Origin: Marsupella aquatica | Lineage: Eukaryota; Marchantiophyta | Reading direction: 5' to 3' | Assembly: GCA_973895155.1 (NCBI GenBank) | Contig: OZ316891.1 | Location: 15,128,001 to 15,192,000, forward strand | DNA: 64,000 nt | Part shown: in pieces, positions 1 to 11,883 of the stretch | Numbering within the stretch: position 1 is the stretch's first letter | Layout of the letters: the number at the start of each line of letters is the position of its first letter | Position numbers and translations under genes: made by a program | Notes under the pieces: model-generated | Databases searched by the model: none | What the model was told of the DNA's origin: nothing | The model's input: the letters and a program-made list of their open reading frames with translations, nothing else

Positions 1-665
1 CAAAGTTTTGCCAAAAGTGGCAAAAGCCTTTTTGGGGGAGGTCAAATTTGTCCAATTTCTGCCACTTAAAAAGCCGCTGATTTGGTTGTCTAAATCTGCA
101 TTCAGAGATAATGTCTCGAATCAATGGCTCCTGATGCACAATCGTGCTCATTTAATAAGTTGATCTAAGGGATGATTTAGTGGGCTCAAAATCCTGGACA
201 TGAGTTCCAAGTAAACTAATTTATTATTGTCTATGAGTCTGGTCACTGAATGCTTCCCCTTTCTCAACTACTGAGCATATTTGAATAGTGTGCCCAGAGT
301 TTGTATTCAAGTGTCGAATATGTGTTTTAATTCTTTGTATGGAATTCTGTTCAAAAATGGATGTTGTGCTTAGATATTGACATTGTCATATGATTCATGA
401 ATTGTGTACAGTTGGTGCTCAATGTAGAACAATTAGGGTCAAAACTCAAACACAGCGTCCAAATTGAACATAACACCAACATTCACATATGTATGTTTGT
501 CACGAGACCCAAAAATTCCATTTTTGTACACAATGCCATGGCGTTGTGTTGGGGGAAGACTGTAGGTGTGGATCCACATGAGTGCAGGGATTGCTGGACA
601 GTAGTGGTCTCTTCAAGCATAGCCCAGGAAAACCAGTTTTCATTGCTCCAAGTTCAAGCTCATGA
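1..665. other. AT-rich stretch, no gene recognised
   Basis: Short frames only; nothing resembles a known protein. No repeat boundary was seen before the TIR-bearing repeat that begins near 666. Confidence 0.4.
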
Positions 666-1117
666 GGGGTGTTTCACAAGAACTGGGGGCACAAATTGTC
701 ATCACCAATTGCAAATGTGAGGTACAGTGCATACATTAAATTAAAATGCCTGAACCAAAATGTGTAGGTCTGGGAAGAACAAGTGCAAGATCCTGAATAG
801 AAATGTACCAAGTGGTCCATTCTTTAGACAACCTTAGGAGGTGGTTTACGTTTTTAACAGAAAAAAAGCCTGGCTACATCAGCCGACAAAAAGAAACTCA
901 CAAAGGGCCTTTAGGTGGTCTAAGTTTTTGATAAAAATAAGCACGGCCACATCAGGAAAAACAGAGTCACATAAAGCCCACTAGCAAGTGACTAGGGTCA
1001 GTAATTGTTTAATTTGCTTGATTGTGCCTCAAGTTCATGAAAAGTGAAGTCTTCCCACATTTCAGTGACTAGACAGAAATAAAGAGACCGGTCCCCTAGA
1101 GTTCTTGTAAAGCCCCC
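666..1117 (-). mobile_element. Repeat family R1, copy gamma (TIR-like ends)
   Basis: On the minus strand this starts GGGGGCTTTACAAGAA and ends TTCTTGTGAAACACCCC, so the termini are imperfect inverted repeats. The interior matches the copies at 59617-59992 and 61293-61780 in the same order: a GAACTTGAGG-CACAATCA block, a CCTAGTC block, a GATGTG block, then AAACTTAGACC and a CTAAA-GAATGGACCA block. No protein is encoded. No clear target duplication was found. Most likely a non-autonomous DNA transposon, divergent from the other copies. Confidence 0.5.
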
Positions 1118-4100
1118 TACTTAGACCAGCTTTTGCACAAACCCCCATCCCCAAGTGGGGTTCACCAGACCCTTTTGTACATAAAAGACTTTAGGCCACT
1201 CTCTTATTGACGGGCAGCATCTACAAGTGGGACCCAATGAATTGTAATAAATGACTTTTCAAAAGACCGTCTACCTAAATTGGTGAAACTCAACTCTGGG
1301 AGATCTTAACACAAGAAACTTATTAGAGTGCAACATTATATGCATTACTGCCTGCACCAGTCTTCACAGCATTTTGACCTCCCCAGACCTCCCTAGTAGA
1401 CCGATTTGGGACTGCCGCTGCTTGATGAACTTCATGAGAGATGCATCACACTTGATGATCTGTGGAGAGTGTTCCCTGATTAATTTCTTGCATATATAGT
1501 CCACGGTGCATGTAGGTGCACTGTGGATTAGTTGCATATTGCCTATCACCTAAAGACAAATAGATAAGTGCAATTCCATCCCCTGTCACCAAATGACAAA
1601 TAGATAAGTGCATATCCATCTACCCGGGCACAAATGCATATGTTGGTTTAGTGCGCAAAAAACTTTAAATTAGATACTGATAAGTGCGGAGGACAGTTAC
1701 TTAGAGTAGTTTCATGTACTTCTCCAATTGAATTGTGCAGTGCAAAGGCTCATATTGTAAGGAATGTTGTGGCCTGACAATGCATATGGGGAAGTACATA
1801 AACCTATTTATGCACTTATAATATAGCGCATGTGGTGGATAAGTGCAGGCTCCCATCTTCTTCCTGGGAGCATGCACTTAAACATGATAGACCGTCTGCT
1901 TGTATGCATAGTAGTTTTTCTTCATTGATTATCAGCACATTGTTCGAAATAAACCAAAAACAAATTGGCAGGTGAGACAATGTTTTTAACGGAAACCGCC
2001 CTTTGAGAAAGCCCAGCATCTAGCTTACAGTTGAGGAAAAAATCCCTTTGTTTTGTGTATTTTGTCATATAAAGTTCTTTACTATTACAAACACGAAATA
2101 TGCATCACACATCAAACCAGCCCGACACAATAGGAGCAGAGTCGTTGCATGCAGAACCAGAACCCAAGAGAACCCACTGTCACTCTGAAGCTAGAGCATA
2201 ACCATCTAATTGGGATTGAACTTGAGATCTACAGGTCACTTCTGACCACCTGGCCCCACTAAAGTACTTCTAGAGGAGGGCTTATGCTTCTCTTTGAGAG
2301 ACATGCTGAAAAAGACGTGACGTGACGTGATCGGCCTACGGAAGGAAAAAGCCTTCTTTGGGGCCCCCAAATCTTTTTAAGATTGAGAATGGTTTAGTTG
2401 CGACATCAACATGTGACTGATACAACACTCCTACACTTTAGGTGGCCCCCAATGTCATAGGGATTTCTTGGGGCGTCCATCAAATATGTTTTACTTGAGG
2501 TCTGTATATGGGCGTTTCTATGGTCAATTTTAGATGGGACAAGCCCACAAGCTACGTTGCTCGTGTAGGACTTTGTAAGGCCACATCAAGTTTGTAAGAT
2601 CATAAAGTACTCTACAAAACGAAGCCCAATCTTTCGCACACTTAGCTTAGGCGGTTGGTGGTCAAGTTCGAGTTGCGATGACCTCCTTGGCAGCAGTAAG
2701 CTGATGTGGTGTTTTGCCTTGTTTCCTAGCAAAAAGTTTAGGATGGAATCCCAGCCAAGCTTATGGCTCGAATGACTGACCCTGTCATACCTCTTTGGTA
2801 AAAGCATGAACCACATTTTGGGTTTTTACCTGGATTTTTATTTGAATATTTTACCATTTGACTTATGCATTTGGGATGACCATGAAAACATGACACAACT
2901 GAAATCAATCGCAGTAAGTTCATTCTCGATGATTCCCTGGTATAGCAAGGCCTTTCCCAGGTCACACCTCTTAAACCATCAAACCGTATCCAAGAAATTC
3001 AGCCTTTCTCCTTCGTAAGGATACGTGTTTTTTTCTGCCTATTCATGCCTCGTTGACAGCAGCGTTGCTGGAATAATTTGTTTATTTCCAATTTTGTAAA
3101 GCTCCCAGGTCAGATTTTTGGTAAACGTCATTTTTCAATCCGCAATGGCTGCTCTGAAATCAGATTGTTGATAAGTGAGTGTGAAGAACCATTGATCTGA
3201 CTAAATGAGTTTTAATAAATAAATAAATCAATCAAAGATTGATCTTGGAGTATACAAAGAGAGATTAGGCTCCCACCAAAACAAATATTTCTTCTTAATA
3301 TTACATTTGTTTCCTGTAAGAGTCAGATAACAGCTGCCACTGTAACAGGGGTCTGCCCAAGCCCAAGCTCACCAGTGTTCATTTTGCCTAAGTGAACACT
3401 AGACTTAGTTAGCTAGCTCTCTTATTCACTTCCCAGCATAGAACGCATGTACATTAAAAACATTTTCTTAAAATATGAACTATTCTAGATAAGGATTATT
3501 GTGGAATGTAGATACATTCTGGGTTCTACAGTTTCAGCCTAAGTGTTATTCAAAACTTCCTTAATTTTGTGATATGTTTTTTATATACAGAATTGCACTA
3601 TATAATAAACTATCAAGAATAGCTTACATGAGAACTTCTGATTAAAAATACTAGCCCGATTGCCATACTAAGCGTTGCCTTTGCCACCTGTTCCCTCGCC
3701 TGGAAACGTGTGGCCACCGAGGAGTCAGGGGAAGGAGGTTTCATTTGGACAGCACACTCCAGAGTGTAGCTTTCAGTTGCGAAGGAGCTTCCAATGGCGA
3801 ATTATTGGTTATTAGATAGATTTGATTTACTAGCCACTTTTCCCCTTCTCCTCAAACAACACAGTCCGTCACTCTCCTTCCTCAATATAATAAAATGACA
3901 AGGCAGGAGTCAGACGCTACACTACACGTGCTGTAATGGCGGCAGGCATATGGCAAGCTGTTGGTACTTTGACTGGGCCGTTGCCCCGTTTGGAGGTTAG
4001 CCCAAGTTCTATGGCCCGATTCCAAAGGTGTGCTAACCATTGACAGGAGGACTGGACCGGTCAATCCAACAACGAGCATGGTCTCGTGGCTAAACAGGTC

Positions 4101-4986
4101 AATAATAGCTAGTCAGTTGTTCAGCGGCCATAGTTGGCGTATGAGTGTATGACAACTTACTGCAGGGAAGAAGGGAAGAAAGGGTCAATTCCTCACCATT
4201 CTCCTGTACAGTACGTACGATAGTCCGTTCTGCTGAAGAATGAAAGAATGACTGATTACGATGGAATGAAGCACTACTGCGAATGTCACGATAGCAAATA
4301 TAAAACTTGGTCAAAATGGTGCTATCATTCTGTTCATTCTCAGGTGAATACGGTACTGTTGTACAATCAAGTGATGAATGCGCAAGGACTGCCCAAGGGG
4401 GATGTCTACGAGAGTCGAGAGCAGTCTCAACCCACAAAGCTACAGCTCCCACCTCACCGCTATGTGGATCGTTGGAGAGCTACTGTGATGCAAACGAACT
4501 TAGGGTTTAGCTGGTAGGCATTGAGCGGTGGGCTTTCTCAGTGCCCCTTTCTGAGTTTTTTTAGTTGTTTAACAGGAAATATCTTGTTTAGTGATAAATA
4601 TCACCCAGGTAGAGAGGAATTTAGGGTCAGGTCATCTCAGTCGTGTACTGGCCCTCCAAAAAATGGGCCCCAACAATATAGCAGAGCATAGCATCGCATC
4701 GCATAATGGTACTATGAGGTGGACATGGTGGACAGGCAGGCAGCGGAAGAGCCAAAGTTGAGAGATGCAACATCTGTGAGTTTTCAACAAAAATGCCCTC
4801 TAACAAACTTGAAAACTGGCTGCTCACGGACTTCAGTGACAACAAGAAATAGCAAGAATCAAAGAAGTTCTTGACAACACAATACTTCGTGAAAACTGGT
4901 GATTTATTAAGACCCGTTTGGTTCTAAAAGGAAAAAAAACCTCATGTACTATCCAGAATTTAGAGACTCCAAAGAATGGTGCACCT
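1118..4986. other. Gene-poor stretch with minor short repeats
   Basis: No gene recognised. It contains repeated GATAAGTGCA motifs between about 1565 and 1850, a small GACGT microsatellite near 2318-2334, and several short frames on both strands around 2600-3020 and 3880-4520 that resemble no protein I know. One 36-codon frame opens at 3936 in a fair plant start context, but nothing else supports it. Confidence 0.35.
2195..2275 (-). repeat. Possible tRNA-related SINE head
   Basis: The minus strand reads a box-A-like GGCCAGGTGG followed about 30 bases later by a box-B-like AGTTCAATCCC, as in tRNA-derived SINE promoters. It does not fold as a complete tRNA, and I could not delimit the SINE body or tail. 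Tentative. Confidence 0.25.
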
Positions 4987-6255
4987 ACACTCTTTACAGT
5001 ATTTAGTGTCACACACACTAATTAGGGGTAGCCCTTGATTTTCAGCCAAGTGACACTATTTACCGCCACCCCCAATTTTGAAAAATAAATTAACATATTG
5101 AAAAATATTGATAATTAGAGGTGACTATGTTATTGGTGGTAAACCTAAACTGGACCCATTCCAAAAATTATCCAGACTACCAATAACATCTTTTTGTGTG
5201 TATGTTCTTAGAAAGCTTCTTTGTGTTTTAGCTTGTCAGTTTTTGTGAAAGGAAGTTGACAGATTGATAACATGGCGGGAATGGATTGGCCATCATAGCT
5301 GGATTTGCTAGAGCAAGGGAATTCAAAAAGAATCAAGACTATGTTAAAATGTCACTGGTAATTATTGTGCATCTCCTTTGGCTTATCCTCACTTCACTTC
5401 AAAAAATGAAAAATGAAGACCCAAAAAATGTGGGGACTGGGACACAGGGCACATCCGGGAAATTGATAAATCCACACGGACATTGTTTTTGACATTGGCA
5501 AGGGACTCTGTAGCTAAGGGGAACAGTTCTGTTGACATACATGGCATGTCTTATGCACAAAACTCAATGATAAAGATCTGTTTGTCTCTAAATGTCAATG
5601 GTGTATAGTCTGAAAATCAACTTACACTTGAGCTTCAAAATAGCATAGCAAAGTATTTGAGTGAATTTTGAAGTGAGTCAAGTTGGCCTTGACATTGATG
5701 CTATTATTGAAGTGACTCCTGATGTTGGTGAACCAGATGAAGAGCCAACTCAACCCACTTCTCTTGGGGCTGTATGCCATCTTGCAAGGATGAGACACAA
5801 GGGACAGGTTATAAGAGAATAAAAAGGACGTTAGTTTGTAGCTTATGTGAGATAGCATGTGTTATTCGTAGTTGATAGAAATGAATCAAACAAATCTTGT
5901 TTGCTCGGTGTGGTTGAATACCCGAACTGCAATTTTGTGTTATGTGAGAAGGAGTTATAAATTTTCTAAGTTTGCTCAATGTTTGGGTAGTATATGGAAG
6001 GAGTTATAAGTTTCTGAAGTTTTCTCAATGTTTGAGTAGTAAATCATGTGAACTGTAATTAAATTTTTTATAAGCAAATTTTGACTAGACTTGTCCATTC
6101 TATTTTTTCTTAACTTAAGTGTATGTGACACTATTTGACTTGTGACCAGAATTAGTCATACTATATTAGTGTCACACACCCTAATTATCGTCATTTATCT
6201 CAAATATAACCTCACACTAATTAGAGTGTGTGAGACTAAATACTGTAAAGAGTGT
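4987..6255. mobile_element. 1.27-kb element with about 40-bp terminal inverted repeats
   Basis: The left end ACACTCTTTACAGTATTTAG continues into a TCACACACACTAATTAG block, and both recur inverted at the right end (about 6213-6255). This is a DNA-transposon layout. A frame at about 5660-5820 (+) encodes a short acidic Glu/Pro/Asp-rich tail ending RMRHKGQVIRE, which could be a transposase C-terminus but is not diagnostic. A degenerate tandem duplication of a GGAGTTATAA block lies near 5950-6050. No clean target duplication was found, so the superfamily is undetermined. Confidence 0.55.
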
Positions 6256-8850
6256 TGTTCAATATGAAATTCTCGTGCTCATCTTCTCAGAATGTGCAAC
6301 AACGGTTGTTGCCCTTTCGTAAGCAGGCACAGCACCTTGAGCAAGTCCAAAGTTGAAGGCCAAAGTCCTCTGCCGTCTTTGTAGGCTGGAGGTATTAAAT
6401 GGCTCCCTAAATGGCACCCTAAATGTTTGCAATGCCCTGCCAAGGTGCGAAGACAGACTCGCCTGGTCTGACAGGTAGCTTTGCAAGGTCCTGGGCCCAT
6501 ATATGATCTTTTTTGAATTCCCTTTGATTAAATCTTGACCATACAGTGGGTGGAAAATGGTTGCAGCTAACCTTAGAAGAACCCAGGGGCCCATCCAAGT
6601 ATGGTGTATACAGATCCTAAATGTCATGCAGCGGGCCCAAGAAAATGCCAATTGAAGTGCTTATATTGTCTAGAATTTTAAACCACCTCAGGAGATGGTC
6701 CAAAGATTTCCAAACTCCGGCTTCTGGATTCAAAGAATAATTGCATTTATTGAATTTCATTTTAAAGTGTTTCTTGTCTGGAGTCTATCTTTTGAACCAG
6801 AAGTGGCATTCCCGTTTGGCTTTGTCAAAAAAGTCACATCCAAGAGTCCCCATGTTGGCATGTTGTGTAAAACCACCCTCGCTCCCTATTGACTAGTGGT
6901 TGTTAGATTCCACCACAATATTACATTCACGTCGATGGCTGAAACCGAGGCTCATGAATAAGCCTTGAGCAATTGCTCCATGCAGCATTGCAGCCCTCTC
7001 GGTCAGCTGCCTGCGAGAAGTGAGCTATGGCCATATTTAAAGACTCAAAAGGAGGTGTGAACCCCACTTCGAGGAGGGTTTTGTCAAACGAGTGAACACC
7101 CCCGCCGCAGGTTTCAACCCTTGCCCCTGGCCTGCCCCATTCAACTTGTCTGCCATTCTACGTATGCTTCATACTATCCCTACCATTATTTTATTCCAAC
7201 ACTAGGGTTGGCACAGGGCAATGGCCACAGCGGCGCAGCAAGCTCCCCAATTGCACAGCCTAATTGGTGTTTGCAAAGAATATACTACCATGCCTCCTAG
7301 TCCATTCCTCCTCGACGAGCTCATGGCTTGGGCACACCTTGGGCCATTGACTGCTTCCTAAAAGTGGTCATTTCGACTATATAGTTATGCCCTGTTTCCA
7401 GGGCATTGTGGTGGGCAAAAATGCCCAAAAATACTCCAGCCTTAGCCAACTTGTTGAGAGACTATTATTGCCCACAATGCCCTGGTGACACATACACTTT
7501 AACCCCAAAAACGTTAACTCCGTCACTTTTTACATACCTAAATTCATGCAAATTGAATTTATACTTCTTTGACAAAGAGACAAGTACAGGACAAAACTGA
7601 AATTGCCCTGCAAAGCCCAATTGGACATAAAGTGAAAAAAACAAAGAGAAAAATCTTGTAGGGACTGAGAAACGAGAAAAAGAGCTAGCAGGCGAGAGCA
7701 ATAAGAGAATTTCTTCATTTACTTTGTACAGTACCCGACAGCTGCGTGATCAGATTACTTTTGTACGTCCATCAATCCATAATCGTCCCTCGTGATCGAT
7801 TCACGCGAAATTATTTTTCCCGCTGACAGGATCTATGGTATATTTCCCTGACTGCGATGCCTACTCTTGTAGTCCGACTTTCCAGGTCTGTGCAACTGTG
7901 GTTGAATCGGTCCTCTCAATCAAGTTTCTTTGTTCCGCTCCCAAAAAACAGTAGGGTCAATTATCTCGAGAGCTTTGAAGACAATCAAGACATGCTGGGT
8001 TCGCTCATCGAGGGTGCTACACTCAATTCTGACCATCCATCGGGATGATCCAAAAGCTACTATAGCTTGTGCCTTCACAGTAGGTCGCCTTTCAAGCCCT
8101 GGAACTCGAATTTCGGTGCCACAGACCGAATGAATTCAATCGCTTGCGAGATAATGGGAATCTGGAGCTGTCATGATACATGTCAGCTTCCAAATTCGGC
8201 TCTAATCATTAACGAACACCCATGATCCGTCTCAAACATCTCCATCGAAATGTATGATATCCACATACGTACTGTTGTTGTATACCTAATTAACTACGTA
8301 CCTCTCCATGCTGAGAATTCATCATAATTATGGAATTGACCAGCTGAAAGGGGAGATCACGAAATATCCGGGACAAATCACGAAAAGTTCCGACACAATC
8401 ATAGAAATTGGGAGCTCGAGTAAAGCGAAACTTCCATGGACCGACTCTCAGTGTCAATTTCCCCTCGATGCACCTGTGTGAGTGGAGGGGAATGTAGAGT
8501 GGTGGGTAATGGGTGCAGGACTGTGTTGGAGCTTTAAGCTCCCTGTCCAACCTCGGGTTTTCTCTGAGTCCTCGATTGCATCTCCGGGAATGAGCTGTCC
8601 AAAGACTGTCACAAGCCATAACTCATACAATAGTGAGGAGAGGTGAATGTTCCAAAAAATAAAAAACATACAAGTAATAATAAATAACTCGAAAACCAGT
8701 GAATGTTCCGTTCTGGCAAAAAAACCACATTCCCAAACCAACAGTAGGTTTCTGGCCTCAAATGTCAGTTACGGGTAAAGTTCTGGTCTCAGATTGCAAT
8801 CAACCTACTGTACTATAAATGGGCATGTTTTGTAAAAGCCTGAAAGTCCA
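6256..8850. other. No gene recognised
   Basis: Short frames only, for example 6259-6651 on the minus strand, with no family resemblance. It includes a small inverted repeat at 7397-7487. Confidence 0.35.
7397..7487. repeat. Short inverted repeat (stem about 18-20 bp)
   Basis: CCAGGGCATTGTG...GGGCA at the left is mirrored by TGCCCACAATGCCCTGG at the right, around a spacer of about 50 bases. It could be a tiny MITE or a transcribed hairpin. No target duplication seen. Confidence 0.45.
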
Positions 8851-9030
8851 TTCTTTCAATACTAACAGAAATAATGACAATAATTTTCATTTTGACATAC
8901 ATAATATCACATCCTTCTTTACATTCACATAAAATTTTGGTGGGCCCCTAGAGCTAGTCATTGTCTAGAAGTTTCAATTGGAACCCTAGACCCTAACTCT
9001 AGCTTCTCATCACATTACAATCTATAGTGT
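8850..9030 (+). repeat. Dispersed repeat family R2, single copy
   Basis: Contains TTTTGACATACATAATAT, then a CATCCTTCTTTACATTCACATAAA-like block, TTTTGGTGGGCCCCTAGAG, and CTCTAGCTTCTCATC. The same ordered blocks recur at 54740-54792 plus 56293-56960 and at 59305-59420. This copy is uninterrupted and serves as an empty-site reference for the insertion at 54793-56292. Confidence 0.55.
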
Positions 9031-10233
9031 CTAAGTGCACTCCCGGGAAGACACCCCAAGCCCATTATGTTATGCACTTCATCATAAGTGCTTGTTGCAC
9101 TTCTTCATATGTGCCTGTTGCACTTTCCAATAAATGCATATGAAATCACTTATGCACTTCCACAAATGTAGTTTCAGGTCATACGCATCGACTTCTCATA
9201 CCCAGAATCCTCATAGTGCACGATTAAAGTGGATAAGTGCATGAAACGACAATGAGTAGTTGTCTGTTGTACTTATTAATGAATGCTTCTAACATATGTG
9301 TTGAGGTAACTGATTAATGTATGACTCTTGTAGACGAAAATGCCCTTATGGATTTGGTATTTAGTGACGGGCAACCTGCACTTACAAACGGTGTGTTACA
9401 AAGGAATTTGTTGTATTATTGAGAGACTACACGACCGGGCATTTACTTACAGAATGCAGTTATACATGCTGCAGTTATCCGCTGTCTCCTATAGTAAAAT
9501 TCCAGATCATTCTCAACAAATATTCTCTCTGCAAATTTGTTTCACTTCTTTCCAACAGAAAGTACTGAAAGACTTGATGGGGCCCAAGGAGGCAATAACC
9601 TCCCACCAGCTGCCATACTTTTGAAAGGAACTGAAAGGCCTGATGAGGCAGTCACTGCCAGTTTTGTCAATGTTGTGGGCCATCTAGAGCTCCCAAAATG
9701 AGACAAACCAAGTTTTACTCTACACTATCCTATTGATTTCCGTTCATTTCTTATGGAGTTGTGCGGTAAATTCTATTGAGAGGGGCCTTATCCTCCGGTT
9801 TCTGTTGTCACAAGTTTCTGTACCGTAGATAAATAGTAGGTGTCTCTTCGCGACATCGAGTTCAGATATCCAGTATTGTTTGTTGGGGTGAGAGGGTTGG
9901 TTTTAGTCACAAGTTTCTTTAGATGGTAGGTGTCTCTACATCACATAGAGCTCAGACATTCAGTATACTTGATTGGGGTGAGATGGTTGGTGTTAGGATC
10001 CCGTCCATGCATGAACCAGAGCTCTACCAGGCTCTACCTTTTGCTGATAGGTAGGCTTTAAGATTATTTGCTTTTGGTTGTTGTTGTGGGGGACTTGTGC
10101 CTGGGACTCTAAGGCTTTCTGGCTCTTTGGTCTTCTTAGGGTTTTCACTTGATTCTTCCCCTGTATTGAGTCTGTTGCCCTTGGGGTTCATATCTCCTGG
10201 TTGGGTGCCTCTTGTTTAGGAGTATATTTCTTA
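9031..10233. other. No gene recognised
   Basis: AT-rich, with recurrent AAGTGCA/TGCACTT words near 9030-9240 and a degenerate pair of GTAGGTGTCTCT blocks near 9837 and 9926. A 94-codon frame at 9340-9624 (+) resembles nothing I know. Confidence 0.35.
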
Positions 10234-10425
10234 ACCCCCCCACCCCCCACATGCAAGGGTTGTGGAGGGGAGGGGGGGGCGCAGGTGTGAGTCCTGCCGG
10301 TTTCTCCTCAGCCCCTGGCTGGTCCGCTTTGGGGCTCTGGTTCAACCCTCTCTCCCTCCTGGTCTGGATCCCTGTCCGATTCCTGGTTATGATCTCGGGG
10401 GGGGGGGGGCGGGGGGGGGGTGTTA
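10234..10425. repeat. C-run / G-run cluster with G-quadruplex potential
   Basis: C-rich runs near 10234-10250 and a G-rich run near 10266-10279 are followed by a 13-G run, one C, then a 10-G run (10397-10420). The purine tract abuts a TTAGGGTTTAGGGG sequence. Such tracts can form quadruplexes and are error-prone to sequence. No gene is seen here. Confidence 0.6.
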
Positions 10426-10520
10426 GGGTTTAGGGGTCGACTACCCAAAACTATATGAATCACGTGCGATCCAAAATAGGTATTTTCAATGAAAACTAGC
10501 TAGATTTTTTAAAGCATAAG
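10425..10520 (+). mobile_element. One-ended remnant of the CTCGGG MITE superfamily
   Basis: The block from the TCGACTACCC terminus through CACGTGCGATCCAAAATAGG matches the reverse complement of the right end of the MITE at 48870-49155. The opposite end was not found, so this is a truncated or decayed copy. Confidence 0.5.
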
Positions 10521-11434
10521 GGGAAAAACACAAATTCTGAGACACAGAGTTAAGGTGTTTTAGCTGAAACTAAAGAAAATTGAAATACAACTAATCTGAG
10601 CAAGAGGAATAAACAAGCAAAAGGAAATTAGTCGATACCCACGATGTGGCACAGAACTGAGAAAAGTGTGATCTTAAACGATGACGTGTGGGACGTTATT
10701 GGGAAGATTGAGCATGGGAGGACTTAAATTTGAATGATAAACTGTGGCTTAGTCTAAGAATGAAAAGCAAGGAGAACAGTTAATCTTAGTGGAAGAAAAC
10801 TTTAGTAGATCAGGAAAGAATGGGCAATGGACTGATTGGAAGGAGGTTCTTCCTTTGTGAAATTGGAGTGTGGATCAAAAGAAATTCGTTAATGAAAGGA
10901 ACAGGAAGCTCGAAGGAAAAAGAGGTTTTGTCACAAATGCATTGAAAGAAGGGGAAGCCCAAAAGAGGATCAAATTTTTGCTCAGATGACTTGGCAAAAC
11001 CATTGATGACTAGAGACCAACTTAGTCCAAACCTGACCTGAGACTTGAAAGCTTCCAGGAGACAAATGGTCTGCCCAAATAATTGATGTGTAAACTCAAA
11101 CCTTGAGAGCTATCTTCCAAAGATTGAAAACAATAAAGCTTCTTCAAAGAGCATCTTCTAATTAGTATAGATTGCAAGACCATGGTTAATTTGAATGAGT
11201 TTATCTTGTTAAATGACCAATCTAAGAGCAAAGTAAAGTAAGTTTAAAACATTGAATTGGAGTTTGTTACTATTCTTCATCAATAAAAGAAGTATACATC
11301 AATAAACTTTAGCAAGTCAGATCAGATTAGAATGACATGCTTCCTTAAAGTTGAAAGCTTTATCTTCACTGCATCAAACGGTTTTTGGACACCGTCAGTA
11401 CTCCGTCCATGCCAAGAGACGGAGAGTAGCATAA
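10521..11434. other. No gene recognised
   Basis: AT-rich; only short frames. Ends at the target-site duplication of MITE A. Confidence 0.35.
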
Positions 11435-11502
11435 GTCAGAACCTCGGGGGTCTCACTTCCACAAAAATGGCATATCACGTGCGACGAAAGATAGGGTCAT
11501 TT

Positions 11503-11869
11503 TGTTGGGTATTTACTCTTACGTCTAGGTTAGGTATGACGTGGTTGGTACAACAACGTGATTAGGTACAACTATGTGGTTAGGTACAACTATGTGGTTA
11601 GGTACAACTAAGTTGCACACTATATCATAAGAGGCATGTGTGCTTGGAGAAGTAGAACCAAGGCTCATTGTTATGGAGCCACTTGAGAGATAGGGAGAGC
11701 TTACACTGTGGAGACTCGGTATAGCCGACGGGCTTAGAGTTCAGTAAAGCTCTCTTGTGTGTTCCCGTGGACGTAGCCTCAAGGAGGTGAACCACGTATC
11801 TCTTGTGTCGACTATTGTGTGTTGGATGGTTCATGGGCTTACCGTTGCGATCGTCGTCTATGCTCAACA
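11503..11869 (+). repeat. 5' LTR of copia copy 1
   Basis: Begins TGTTGGGTATTTAC and ends ATGCTCAACA, TG...CA-type. Its upstream part carries three 18-bp tandem copies of a TTAGGTACAACTATGTGG unit (11562-11615, the third altered at its end), which copy 2 of the family lacks. It matches the 3' LTR at 366 of 367 positions. Confidence 0.95.
11562..11615 (+). promoter_or_regulatory. Tandem 18-bp repeats in the U3-like region
   Basis: Three adjacent units of TTAGGTACAACTATGTGG, the last ending AAGTTG. Tandem U3 repeats often act as enhancers in plant copia elements; that role here is inference. The repeats are also present in the 3' LTR (16593-16646). Confidence 0.5.
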
Positions 11870-11871
11870 AT

Positions 11872-11883
11872 TGGTATCAGAGC
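11872..11883 (+). other. Primer binding site
   Basis: TGGTATCAGAGC two bases after the LTR is the usual copia site complementary to the 3' end of initiator methionine tRNA. Confidence 0.9.
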
